In this document: positions 16,426-25,969 of the stretch, in pieces | How positions within the stretch are numbered: the stretch's first letter is position 1 | Layout: the number at the start of each line of letters is the position of its first letter | Origin: CAWKMN01 sp963850765 | GTDB taxonomy: Bacteria > Chloroflexota > Anaerolineae > Aggregatilineales > Aggregatilineaceae | Reading direction: 5' to 3' | Length of the DNA stretch: 64,000 nt | NCBI GenBank assembly: GCA_963850765.1 | Contig: CAWKMN010000005.1 | Coordinates: 1-64,000, forward strand | Notes under the pieces: generated by a model | Told to the model about the DNA's origin: nothing | The model's database searches: none | Seen by the model: only the letters and a program-made list of their open reading frames with translations | Made by a program: the position numbers and the translations under genes

Positions 16426-17136
16426 ATGAAACCCGTTTTCATCATTGTAATCTTTTGCCTGCTGGTGTCGTTTGTCCTGGCGGTTACGATTTCGGACGTG
16501 AATAATCAGATCGTCCGGTTCGATCAGAATATGTCGGAGACATTTCGTGTCCACACGTCTTCTACTGAAAGAACCATTTTTGAGCAGATCACGCGGTTGG
16601 GCGGGACCGCCCTCTGGTTTGTCAGCGGGGCCGGTGCGGCCTTTTTGCTGGCTCAGCGGCGTTACGCCGACCTTGTGACCGGCGTGGTGGTGATCGGCGG
16701 GGGCAAGCTGCTGAACCTGTGGCTGAAAGGCGGCTTTGACCGTCCGCGCCCGGAATGGGGCGAGTGGTTGCGAGGTGGCCTCGAATTATTTTCGTTTCCC
16801 AGCGGGCACGCCATGATGTCGCTGCTCGTCTACGGCTATCTGGCCGTGGTGCTGTGGCGGATGATGCCCACCCGTTCCGTGCAGATCGCGCTGGCGGCCG
16901 GTACGGTGGTGCTCGTCGGCCTGATCGGACTCAGCCGTGTTGCCCTGGGAAGACACTATCCCAGTGATGTGCTTGCGGGTTATTCGATGGGCGGCGCGTG
17001 GCTGAGTTTGTGTCTCGCCGGTAGAATGTGGATCGAGGACTATCGGCGAGTCCGCGCTCGACACCCGTATCCGGTTACGAAACAGGAGGAGGAGACCGTT
17101 TATGAGACGAATCGCGGTATTGACCAGCGGAGGTGA
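16426..17136 (+). CDS. PAP2-family lipid phosphatase
   Basis: 236 residues, integral membrane. All three PAP2 motifs are present: K-x6-RP (KGGFDRPRP), FPSGHAM and SRVALGRHYPSDV, which hold the catalytic His pair. Five to six TM helices surround them. Family members dephosphorylate undecaprenyl pyrophosphate, phosphatidic acid or phosphatidylglycerophosphate at the outer face of the membrane; a C55-PP phosphatase role fits a cell-wall context but is not proven. ATG 16426 follows GTGGAG. Its 3' end overlaps the pfkA start by 35 bases, so the two are translated from one message. Confidence 0.85.
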   Translation: MKPVFIIVIFCLLVSFVLAVTISDVNNQIVRFDQNMSETFRVHTSSTERTIFEQITRLGGTALWFVSGAGAAFLLAQRRYADLVTGVVVIGGGKLLNLWLKGGFDRPRPEWGEWLRGGLELFSFPSGHAMMSLLVYGYLAVVLWRMMPTRSVQIALAAGTVVLVGLIGLSRVALGRHYPSDVLAGYSMGGAWLSLCLAGRMWIEDYRRVRARHPYPVTKQEEETVYETNRGIDQRR

Positions 17137-18073
17137 TGCCCCCGGCATGAACGCCGCCATCCGGTCGGTGGTGCGCACCGGAATCGATTACGGCTGGGAT
17201 GTTTATGGGGTTGAACACGGCTACCAGGGCCTTGTCAGCGGTGACATGATCCCGATAGGCCGGCGTGACGTCGGCGGGATCATCCAGCAGGGCGGGACGA
17301 TGCTCGGCAGCGCGCGCTGCCCGGAGTTCAAAACCGACGAGGGACGCCGCAAAGCTGTCCACGAGCTGAACAAAGCCGGCATTGAGGCGCTGGTCGTCAT
17401 CGGCGGCAATGGCTCGCAGACCGGCTCTTATGAATTGTGGAAGCTGGGCTATCCGGTCGTCGGCGTCGCCTCGACCATCGATAACGATCTCTACGGCTCC
17501 GACATTACCATCGGCGTGGACACGGCGCTCAACATCGCGCTGGAAGCGATCGACCGGCTCAAAGTCACCGCCTCATCGCATGAGCGCGCGTTTCTGGTCG
17601 AGGTTATGGGGCGCGACTCGGGCTATCTCGCGCTGATGTCGGGCATCGCGGGCGGCGCAGAGGGTGTGTGCATCCCCGAAGTTGAAACGTCGCCCGAAGC
17701 CGTAGCCGACCTGATCCAGATGGCCTATGAGCGCGGCAAAAAACACGCGCTGATCGTCGTGGCCGAGGGTGCGAAGTACGACGCGGCCGGGCTGGCGAAG
17801 TATTTCGAGGAGCACGGCGAGGATCTGGGTTTCGCCTTGCGCGTGACGACGCTCGGCCATGTCCAGCGCGGCGGGATGCCCGGTGCCTATGACCGGCTGC
17901 TCGGCACGCGGCTGGCCGCCAAGGCGACGGAAATGATCAAGCAGGGGAAATTCGGCGTGCTGGCCGGCCACCTGAAGGGCGAGATCACGACAACGCCGCT
18001 CGACGAGGTGGTATCCAACCGCAAACAGCTTGACCCGGCGCTGGTCGAACTGGCGGGCGTGCTGGCGAAGTAG
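17102..18073 (+). CDS. pfkA: 6-phosphofructokinase
   Basis: 323 residues, the usual length of bacterial PfkA. Phosphorylates fructose 6-phosphate in glycolysis. Visible landmarks are TSGGDAPGMNAAIR, the TIDND loop with catalytic Asp127, MGRDSG and the C-terminal LGHVQRGG. Gly104 is present, which normally marks ATP rather than pyrophosphate use, but the preceding residue is Asn103 (GGNGS) where E. coli-type enzymes have Mg-binding Asp103, and Ser124 replaces the usual Gly in GTIDND. The start has AGGAGGAGGAG upstream, inside the PAP2 gene. A downstream repeat region separates it from the next gene. Confidence 0.93.
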   Translation: MRRIAVLTSGGDAPGMNAAIRSVVRTGIDYGWDVYGVEHGYQGLVSGDMIPIGRRDVGGIIQQGGTMLGSARCPEFKTDEGRRKAVHELNKAGIEALVVIGGNGSQTGSYELWKLGYPVVGVASTIDNDLYGSDITIGVDTALNIALEAIDRLKVTASSHERAFLVEVMGRDSGYLALMSGIAGGAEGVCIPEVETSPEAVADLIQMAYERGKKHALIVVAEGAKYDAAGLAKYFEEHGEDLGFALRVTTLGHVQRGGMPGAYDRLLGTRLAAKATEMIKQGKFGVLAGHLKGEITTTPLDEVVSNRKQLDPALVELAGVLAK

Positions 18074-18420
18074 AGCCGTCAGCGGTTAGCGGTTGGCGGT
18101 TAGCCGTTAGCATTATCTCGCTCTCGACTGTCTCACAATGGGACAAGGACAGGCCCCTAACCCCCTACCCCTTCCCCCAGCCAAGCCAGGGGAAGGGGAG
18201 AATATCGCTGGCGGATCTCCTCTCCCTAGCTCGGCTGGGGAGAGGGCAGGGTGAGGGGCGTTTTCAACGATCCCAAACCGCCCTGAGCAGTTCTCCGGGT
18301 CGCCCCTACGTTTTACCCCTCCCTAAATCCCTCCCCGCAAGCGGAGAGGGACTTAACGGCGTGCATTGTGCTCCCCGCTCCATCTTGAATGGAGAGGGGT
18401 CGAGGGTGAGGCTGTTCCCC
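18074..18420. repeat. Mixed intergenic repeats after pfkA
   Basis: GTTAGCGGTT-type tandem (18078-18110), then two CCCTCTCC-type palindromes (about 18150-18265 and 18305-18416) built from CCCCTTCCCC / GGGGAAGGGG and CCCTCCCTAAATCCC units. No gene is visible. The ABC permease leader begins after about 18470. Confidence 0.65.
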
Positions 18421-18532
18421 TTAATCCTCCTATTCGCCTTTGCATTACCCACCCGCCACCTCAATCATCTAGAATTGTTATGATGCTCCTGATAAAAAAT
18501 CATCCGGTAAAGGCGAGGAGGCTGCCCAACTC

Positions 18533-21044
18533 ATGATCCAAACACGTCTGCGCAAAATTCTACGGGACATCGGATCGCGAAAGACACGCACGTTTCTCGT
18601 ATCGTTCAGCATCTTTATCGGCGTGTTCGGCGTTGTGGCGCTGTTCTCGACGGGCGAACTGCTGATCAACCAGCTTGAGAAGGACATCCAGAAAGACCGG
18701 CTGGCGATGATGCGCATTGTGCTGACGTCCAGCCGCGAGGCCGAGATCGATAACCCGGCGTATTTGGCCGCGCTGCGCCAGGAGCCGGGTGTGGCGGTGG
18801 TCGAAGGACGTGCCGTGTATCCGCTGCTGTGGAAACTGCCCGACGAAGATCGCTTCCGCGACGGCACCATCGCCGCGTACAGCGAGCCGATCGACCAGTT
18901 GGTGCTGGATCCCCCACGCCTGATCGACGGGGACTTCCCGGTGACCGGGCAGGGACAGATTGCGATCGAGCGGCGCATGGCGGATCGCTGGGGGCTGGAC
19001 GTCGGTGATACGATCGACGTGCGCATCCTGACGGCTGGCGCGGGCGAGATTGTGCAGGAGACTCTGGACGATCAGCGGCATCGTCTTTCAGGCTTACGGT
19101 GAGCAAACCGGCCCTGGTTTTGCGGATTACGAGACGCTGACCTTCTCGACCTACGACGATGCGCAGCATATCGCGGGGTTTAACGGGTTCAGCCACTTCT
19201 ACGCGCGCTTCACGGATTACGAGACCGCCAAGGCCGAGTCGGCCAATATCCAGGCGGCGATTGCCAACACCAGCCCGTATGTCCCGGTGTTCGCGGCGGT
19301 GGAAAACCCCGACAAGAGCCCGCTGATCGAGAACACGCGCCAGACGAACGCCGTGTTGTTTATGCTGGCGATGGTCGCGCTGATTGTATCCGGCTTCCTG
19401 GTGGTCAACGTCATCAACTCGATCGTGGTGGAGCAGCGGCGGCAGATCGGCGTGATGAAATCGCTTGGCGCCAGCCGCTTCGACAACTTCTATATTTTCG
19501 CCGGCATGGCCCTGACCTACGGCATCCTTGGGGTCATCCCCGGCGTGCTGCTCGGTATTCCCGGTGGATTTTACATGGCGAAGGCGCTGGCCGAGCAGAA
19601 CAACACCATCATCGAGGATTTTGTTATCTCGCCCACCGGGGTCATCCTGGGGATCGTCGTGGGGCTGGCCGTCCCGCTGCTTGCCGCGCTGGTTCCCGTG
19701 TTCAATGGCACGCGCGTCAGTATTCTGGATGCCATGACCGACTATGGCATCTCTTCCGATTACGGCAAAGGTCCGCTGGCCCGGGTGATCAAGTCACTGC
19801 CGCTGCCGCTCACGCTGCGGCAGGCGTTCAACAACGTGAATCAGAAGAAGTTCCGGCTGGCGCTGACCGGTGCCACCCTGACGATTGCCGTCGGCGCGTT
19901 TATGGGGATTTTTGCCGTGTTCTCGTCGCTCACGGCGGTGATCGATGATATTTTCGCCGTGTTCGGCAGCCAGGCGTCGATTGCCCCCACCGAGGGCCAG
20001 CGTTACGAAGTGATCCGCGATCTGGTGATGTCGGACGAACTGGCGCAGCGGCTCGAAGAAAATGACCTGCCGCCCGTAAAGGCGGTCGAGCCGGGCGCAC
20101 AGCTCGCCATCGAGATCGAAGGTTACGAGCCACCGCCTGTCCAGGCAGGGCCGCCCGGTGTTTCGGCCATCGGAATGAACACCAACAACCCGGATCTGGT
20201 CGATTTTGACATGCGCTCCGGCACGGATTGGCGCGACGATCCTAACCTGGAAGGCATCGTCGTCAGTTCGCAACTGGCGGACCACACCGGGAAAGATACG
20301 GGCGATTCCATCGTCATGATGGCGGGCGGCGGCCGCGGCACCTTTACGATCATCGGCGTGGTGGAATACCCGTTCGACTGGGTGTGGATGCGCTATGAAG
20401 ATCTGGCCCGGCTGGGTAATCTGTACCTTAACGCTTCGCAGTCCTCCGACCAGGCCTCGCAAGACCCTGTTGGTGAGGGCGAAATCTACCCCAACTCGAT
20501 CAGTCTGATCCTCGACGCGAAAGATCCTACTGCCGCGCAGGTGGATGCCGTGAACGAGGAGATCAATCAACTTCTGCTCGCGCAGGGTATCACGGCTAAC
20601 TACACCAATTGGGTTGAATTTCGGGATTTCATCTCGCAGTTCATCCTGGTCTTTAACATCATCCTGTACTTCGCGGCCGCGCTGATCGCGCTGGTCGGCG
20701 CGATCGGCCTGCTCACCAGCCTGTCGATGAGCGTGTTCGAGCGCCAGAAGGAGATCGGCGTGATGCGCTCGGTGGGGGCCACGTCGGGATCGGTGGCGCT
20801 GCAATTCCTGGTCGAAGGGCTGACGATCGGCCTGCTCGCGTGGGTGATCGGCATCCCGATCGGGTATCTGATCAGCGTGGCGCTGAACGAGGCGCTGCCG
20901 TTCCAGAATTTGGGCGGCGGCTTCCCGCTGGAGACGATCCTGCTCGGTCTGGTTGGGATGATCATCGTGGTGACGATCGCGAGTCTGTGGCCGTCGCTGG
21001 CTGCCGCGCGCCGCACGATCTCCGATATTCTGCGGTATCAGTAG
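18533..21044 (+). CDS. ABC transporter permease, FtsX/MacB type (one frameshift)
   Basis: Two overlapping frames (18533-19102 and from about 19062 to 21044) make one protein of about 836 residues. The first ends ...IVQET, the second continues LWTISGIVFQAYGEQ, and removing one base near 19061 joins them. It has an N-terminal TM anchor, a periplasmic MacB-like domain, three TM helices with an FtsX signature (QIGVMKSLGAS), then a second anchor and domain and a second FtsX core (EIGVMRSVGAT). Such proteins work with a separate ATPase to move lipids or peptides or to drive mechanotransmission; no ATPase gene is adjacent. GAGGAGG at 18515-18521 supports the start. The break is more likely a sequence error than decay, since both halves are well preserved. 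Confidence 0.8.
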
Positions 21045-21049
21045 TACGA

Positions 21050-21240
21050 TTAGCCTCACCCCCCGGCCCCCTCTCCACGTGGTAGAGAGGGGAGGGTTGC
21101 TCGCATCCACTGTAGGGGCGGGTTAACAAACCCGCCCTGGGCGACTCAGCGGGTCGCCCCTACATGTCCATGACATCCTCACCGTTCTTGTACAAGTCCC
21201 CTCTCCAGCACATGGAGAGGGGATTTAGGGGTGAGGCTGA
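21050..21240. repeat. CCCTCTCC and GTAGGGGCG palindromes
   Basis: CCCTCTCCACGTGGTAGAGAGGG (21068-21090 in part), then GTAGGGGCGGGTTAAC/AACCCGCCC followed by GGCGACTCAGCGGGTCGCCCCTAC (21112-21163), then a second CCCTCTCC unit. The GTAGGGG and CCCCTAC ends make the middle unit a 50-bp inverted repeat. Confidence 0.7.
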
Positions 21241-21271
21241 CCCCACCATAGCCAAATCCACCACGGCGCGG

Positions 21272-21277
21272 TACAAT
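21272..21277 (+). promoter_or_regulatory. Possible -10 box for sat
   Basis: TACAAT lies 56 bases before the sat ATG; no convincing -35 element is visible. Confidence 0.35.
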
Positions 21278-21333
21278 GCGCCCCCGGAGCGCGCCCTTGC
21301 GCTCCGATCCGTGTCTATGCTGAAGGACTGGTT

Positions 21334-22534
21334 ATGGCTGAACAACGCACTTTTCCTCTGATTGCGCCCCATGGTGGCGTCTTGATCAACCGGCTGCTCG
21401 ACGGTGAAATGCGCGATCTGATGCGCGAACGGGCGCAAACCCTCAAGCGCGTGCCGCTCTCCCCGCTGAACGTGGCCGACCTCGAATGTGTCTCGACGGG
21501 CGTTTACAGCCCGCTGACCGGCTACATGGGGCAGGCGGATTACACCAGCGTCGTACACGATATGCACCTGACGAACGGCCTGCCGTGGACGGTGCCCGTC
21601 ACGCTGGCCGTGACAGACGATCTCGCGGACTCGATCCGTATCGGGGAGAGCGTCGCGCTGGCCGAAGAAACGCCCGAAGGCGAGCGCCTGCTGGCCGTGC
21701 TGACCGTGACCGAGAAGTATCAAGTACGATAAGCAGGTCGAAGCGCAGAACGTCTTCCGCACCACCGACGCCGAGCATCCCGGCGTGGCGCGCGTCTACG
21801 CGCAGGGCGACGTGGTTCTGGCCGGCGACGTGTGGGTGTTTGACCGCCCCTACGAAGTCGTGACGAGCTTCCAGGATATTCGCTTCACCCCGGCGGATAC
21901 GCGGCGCATCTTCGCGGAACGGGGCTGGCGGCGCGTGGTCGCCTTCCAGACGCGCAACCCGATTCACCGCGCGCACGAATATCTGCAAAAAGTGGCGCTG
22001 GAAGTGGTCGATGGGCTGATGCTGCATCCGCTGGTGGGCGAGACGAAATCCGACGACGTGCCCGCCGATGTGCGCGTTGCGAGCTATCAGGCGATCCTCG
22101 ACACGTATTATCCGATGGACCGCGTGCTGCTGAACGCATTCCCGGCGGCCATGCGCTACGCCGGCCCGCGCGAAGCGATCTTCCACGCCATCGCGCGCAA
22201 GAATTACGGCTGCTCGCACTTCATCGTCGGGCGCGATCACGCCGGTGTGGGCAAATATTACGGCTCCTACGACGCGCACCTGATCTTTGACGAGTTCGAC
22301 CCGCAAAAGCTGGCGATCACGCCGCTGTTCTTCGAGCACGCCTTCTACTGCAAGCAGTGTGAAGCGGTGGTCACGGCCAAGACCTGCCCGCACGGCAAAG
22401 ATTCGTGGGTCTTCCTGAGCGGGACGCAGGTCCGCGAGATGCTGTCACGCGGGGAGATGCTGCCGGTGGAGTTCACGCGGCCCGAAGTCAGCAAGGTGCT
22501 GATGGACGGTATTCGCGCCAAGAACGGAAGATAG
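21334..22534 (+). CDS. sat: Sulfate adenylyltransferase (ATP sulfurylase), one frameshift
   Basis: Two frames join into about 400 residues, the normal length of homo-oligomeric bacterial/archaeal Sat, which makes APS from ATP and sulfate. The first (21334 to about 21720) holds the PUA-like N-terminal domain (VYSPLTGYMG). After TEKY the reading moves to KYDKQVEAQNVFRTTDAEHPG, so one extra base near 21721 splits the gene. The catalytic domain has QTRNPIHRAHEY (QxRN and HxxH), HPLVGETKSDD and GRDHAGVG. Cys residues in FYCKQCEAVVTAKTCPH form a zinc-ribbon-like element typical of this class. No APS reductase or kinase is adjacent. The break looks like a sequence error. Confidence 0.88.
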
Positions 22535-22826
22535 CGGTTAGCGGTTAGCGCTTACCTCACCTGACCCCCCGTGCCCGCACGCTGCCACGCGCGGAGAGGG
22601 GGAGCCGGTGGCGAACAAGGTGGAGTAGGGGCGGGTTAACAAACCCGCCCTGTTTTCTAAAGCTTTACGCGACTCTACTTTGCGATTAGCGGTTGGCGGT
22701 TAGCCAACCTCACCCCTGGCCCCATGCCCCTCCCCCTAACCCCTCCCCACATTGTGGAGAGGGGGAAGAATTGGTGCGACTTAAGTCCCTCTCCGCTTGC
22801 GGGGAGGGATTTAGGGAGGGGCTAAT
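22535..22826. repeat. Mixed intergenic repeats between convergent genes
   Basis: Contains TAGCGGTTAGCGGTTAGCG (22533-22550), a CCACGCGCGGAGAGGG palindrome, GTAGGGGCGGGTTAAC/AACCCGCCC (22625-22653), a second GGTTGGCGGTTAGCC unit and a CCCTCCCC/GGGGAGGG palindrome (22704-22825). No gene or clear terminator T-tract is seen. Confidence 0.65.
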
Positions 22827-24631
22827 CTATGGCAGATCCACCGAGCAGCGACCCGCCGCCGTCTGGCAGGTGGCGATGGGAGCCCCGTTGTGATTCACCG
22901 TGAACGTGCCCTGCGTCCAGAAGGTATAGGCGCTGTTCGCCACCCATCCCTGGCGCGCGTCGCCGCATTCGGCTGGCGCGGGCTGAGTCCCCAGTTCAAA
23001 CGGAAAGACCATCAGGCAGCCAACGTCCTTAAACGCATTCAGCGGCGAGGCGGTGTATTCGGTCCAGATCGTCGCCGGCACCGTCATACCCGCGCCAGTA
23101 AAACTCAGCGGTGTCAGATCCACCGCCTGGCCGGACGTGTTCTTGAGCGTGAACACCGCCGGATTCGCCGTGTAGATCAGCAGCAGATCTTCCGCGCCGG
23201 GGGTGGTGCCGGGCACTGCCGGAGTCTCACCTGGAGCGGTGGCGCTGGTGCCTTCGTTGGGCAGGCCGGGTGTGGTCGGCGGCTGGAAGACCGGGAACAC
23301 GTCCATGCCGGGGTTGTTGGTCAGCCGCGAGACGCCGATCCCACTGGCACGAATGGAATACAGATCGTAATTGCCCGACGAATCATCGGCATAGACCAGC
23401 CACAGGCCGCCCGGCGACCATGTCAGGCCGCTCACCTTGCCGCCGTTGACCGTATACTGGATCTTATCGGTGCCGTCCGCGCGGATGCTGAAGATCTCTT
23501 CACGCCCGCTGCCGACCGGGCTTTCGGCTACATACGCGATGCGCGCGCCGTCCGGCGACCAGACCGGGTTACGCACCTTCTCATTGGTCGTCAGGGCGCG
23601 CGGCCCGGTCGGATCGACCACCCACAGATCGACCGCGCCGCTGGTCGAGGTGGCGGCAAACGCCAGCTTGCCATCGCGTGACCAGACCGGCTCGCCATCT
23701 GCCGTGGCGTTATTGGTGACACGGGTCGGCGCGGAGCCATCCGCTGCGCTCATCGTGTAGATCTCAGCATTGCCGTCGCGATCCGACACAAAGGCGATGC
23801 GCGCGCCATCGAACGACCACGCGGGTTCTCGGTCCATGTTGGGGCTGTTGGTCAGGTTGCGCGGGCTTGAGCCGTCCACGTTGGCGGTGTAGATTTCCTC
23901 GTTCCCATCCCGATCCGAGACAAAGACGATGCGCAGGCCATCCGGCGCGAACGAGGCCCAGGTGTTGTTGCCCCCGGTGCCGTTGGTCAGATTGCGCAGC
24001 TCAAACGGGGCCGGATTCCACACCTGCGACCCGTCCGCCGCCGCGATCCGGTTGGTGGTGGCGAGCCACAGATCACGCCCATCGGAGAAGATCAGCCGCG
24101 AGCCATCGGGCGACCACATCAGCCGGTGATCGGGGCTGGGCGCGGTGCCAATCGTGCGCAGATCCTGCCCGCTGACCTGCATCACCGTCGGGATCAGATA
24201 CCCCTCATAGCCGGACAGGTAGCGATCAGGACGTTCGGCAGGTTGGGCCGGGTGCCGGCGGATAGTTGAGCATCCAGCACGGGCCAGGGTTCGACCCAGT
24301 ATTTGCCGGGTTCACCTTCGGCCGTCCAGCCGGTCTGACCATCCCAGCGGCGCACCTGCCACCACCAGAAATTCTCGGCGCACTGCGGCCCACTGAGCAC
24401 GCTGAAGACTTCGCCATCGGCCAGCACGCCCAACACGGTTGCGCCCATGTTGGCGGTCGCGCGGAGATTGTTGCCGGTGCCATCACTCACCACCACGCGC
24501 GCGCTCTGCCCGACGGTCAGTCGTGGAGCCTGTGCGGTTCCACAGGTGCCCTGCGCGGCGGCGCGTTCGAATGTGGGCAGAGCGGTCATAATCAGGACTG
24601 CCAGCAGAATCAAGGTTCCTATACGACGCAT
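22827..24631 (-). CDS. Secreted SH3b plus TolB-type beta-propeller protein (one frameshift)
   Basis: A signal peptide (MRRIGTLILLAVLIMTALP) is followed by an SH3b-like domain (VVSDGTGNNLRATANMG), then six or so PD40/TolB propeller blades (WSPDGSRLIFSDG, FAPDGLRIVFVSDRDG, WSFDGARIAFVSDRDG). A Pro/Thr linker and a C-terminal domain of about 110 residues resembling a lamin-tail or decoration domain (VFTLKNTSGQAVDLTPL) close it. The two frames join near 24235: the upstream one reads GTRPNLP, the other RPDRYLSGYEGYL into the propeller. ATG 24631 has CAGGAGGG upstream. Cell-surface sensing or binding is likely. The frameshift is probably a sequence error. Confidence 0.75.
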
Positions 24632-24715
24632 GAAAAATTCCCTCCTGTGAATCAATAGCATGAGGCCCGATTTTCGCATCATTCCCCGGTGTGACCCAAT
24701 ACGCCGCGCCTGTGA

Positions 24716-25801
24716 TTACCCGGCGATCTCGGTCCGCTGGCCGATGCGGCTTGATAGATAGGCCGCGTCCATCACTCGCTGGACCGCGAGTCCATCCGCG
24801 AAGGTGGGCGGCTGGACGACGGCGCGCCCGCGGATCTGGTCCACCATCAGCCCGGCCAGCTTCACGAACGGCCCCAACAGCAGATTCTCGTCCGGCACCC
24901 ACAGCGGCGGCTCGTATTCGGGCGGGACATGGATCAGGCTGAGTTCTTCGCTGCGGCGGCGGCCCCACAGGTGCAGATCGTCCTGGACGACGAGCGCGCC
25001 CTCGGTGCCGTGAATGGCGAGGCGGTGCGCTTCGCCCCCGGATACCGCGCTGAGGTTGATCACGCCGCGCAGCCCGCCGTCCATTTCAAGGACGAGCGTC
25101 GCCTGATCATCGCTGGTGACGGCGCGCCGTTCGTCGCTGCCGGGCAGGGGGCGCATCGCGTAGGCCGGGCTGGTATGCAGCGCCGCCGTGACCGCGCGGA
25201 CTTCGCGCCCCGTCAGCCAGCGAAAGCCGTCGATAAAATGCGATCCGATCGCGCCGAGCACACCGCCGCCCTGCAAAGCGTCCATCCACCAGCCCCAGGG
25301 GCGCTGCGGGTCCCAGCGCATGGTGGACATAAAGGTGGCTTCGAGCAGCACCGGCTCCCCGATGTAGCCCTGATCGACCAGCACCCGCTGGTAATAACGG
25401 GCGGGCAGGTAGCGGAATTCGTAGTCGATGGTGTGGATGCGCCCGTATTCGCTCGCCACCGCGATCATTTCCTCGCCTTCCGCGGCGCTGAGCGCGAAAG
25501 GTTTTTCGCACAGCACATGTGCGCCCACCTGCAACGCGGCAATCGTCATCGGGTTGTGCAGCGCGGGCGGCGTCACCACGCTCACAATGTCCGGCGTCAC
25601 GTCCACCAGCATTTGTTCGTAGTCGGTATAGACCGCCCGCACGCCATACTGCGCCGCGATCTTTTTGGTCTTCTCTTCGGACGCGCCGCACAGCGCCACG
25701 ACATTTGTTTCGGCAAAGCCCAAAAAACCGGGCAGTTGGACGCGCGCCCCAAAACCGGTTCCGATCACCGCCACCCGCAAAGGAGTTGTTGTCTCGGCCA
25801 T
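24716..25801 (-). CDS. Gfo/Idh/MocA family oxidoreductase
   Basis: 361 residues. The N-terminal Rossmann fold has VAVIGTGFGARVQLPGF and the family signature CEKPFALSAAEGEEM with the catalytic-region lysine (EKP). The C-terminal half is the GFO/IDH/MocA sheet domain (GGVLGAIGSHFIDGFRWL with the usual G-x-H element). Members use NAD(P) on sugars, inositols or amino-sugar derivatives; substrate unknown. The ATG at 25801 (MAETTTPLR) is chosen over the upstream in-frame start because AGGTGAAGGGG precedes it. No operon partners are evident. Confidence 0.88.
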   Translation of the reverse strand: MAETTTPLRVAVIGTGFGARVQLPGFLGFAETNVVALCGASEEKTKKIAAQYGVRAVYTDYEQMLVDVTPDIVSVVTPPALHNPMTIAALQVGAHVLCEKPFALSAAEGEEMIAVASEYGRIHTIDYEFRYLPARYYQRVLVDQGYIGEPVLLEATFMSTMRWDPQRPWGWWMDALQGGGVLGAIGSHFIDGFRWLTGREVRAVTAALHTSPAYAMRPLPGSDERRAVTSDDQATLVLEMDGGLRGVINLSAVSGGEAHRLAIHGTEGALVVQDDLHLWGRRRSEELSLIHVPPEYEPPLWVPDENLLLGPFVKLAGLMVDQIRGRAVVQPPTFADGLAVQRVMDAAYLSSRIGQRTEIAG

Positions 25802-25904
25802 CTTGTGCCCCTTCACCTGATCAATAGAGCCCAATCATCACGCCCCCACAGAGCGCCCACAGGATTAATCATACCCGATTTTCGGAAATTGGTTTAAGGG
25901 AGCG

Positions 25905-25966
25905 CAAGGCGCGCGATCTCTCCCCCTCTCTACCACGTGGAGAGGGGGCAGGGGGTGAGGCAGTTG
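25905..25966. repeat. CCCTCTCTACCACGTGGAGAGGG palindrome
   Basis: CCCCCTCTCTACCACGTGG and its complement lie in the gap between the PpiC-like and oxidoreductase genes; same family as at 21068. Confidence 0.6.
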
Positions 25967-25969
25967 GGG

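Noticed and set aside
19050..19102. Programmed ribosomal frameshift in the ABC permease
   Set aside because: No slippery heptamer or downstream stimulator is visible, and unrelated genes nearby show the same kind of one-base break.
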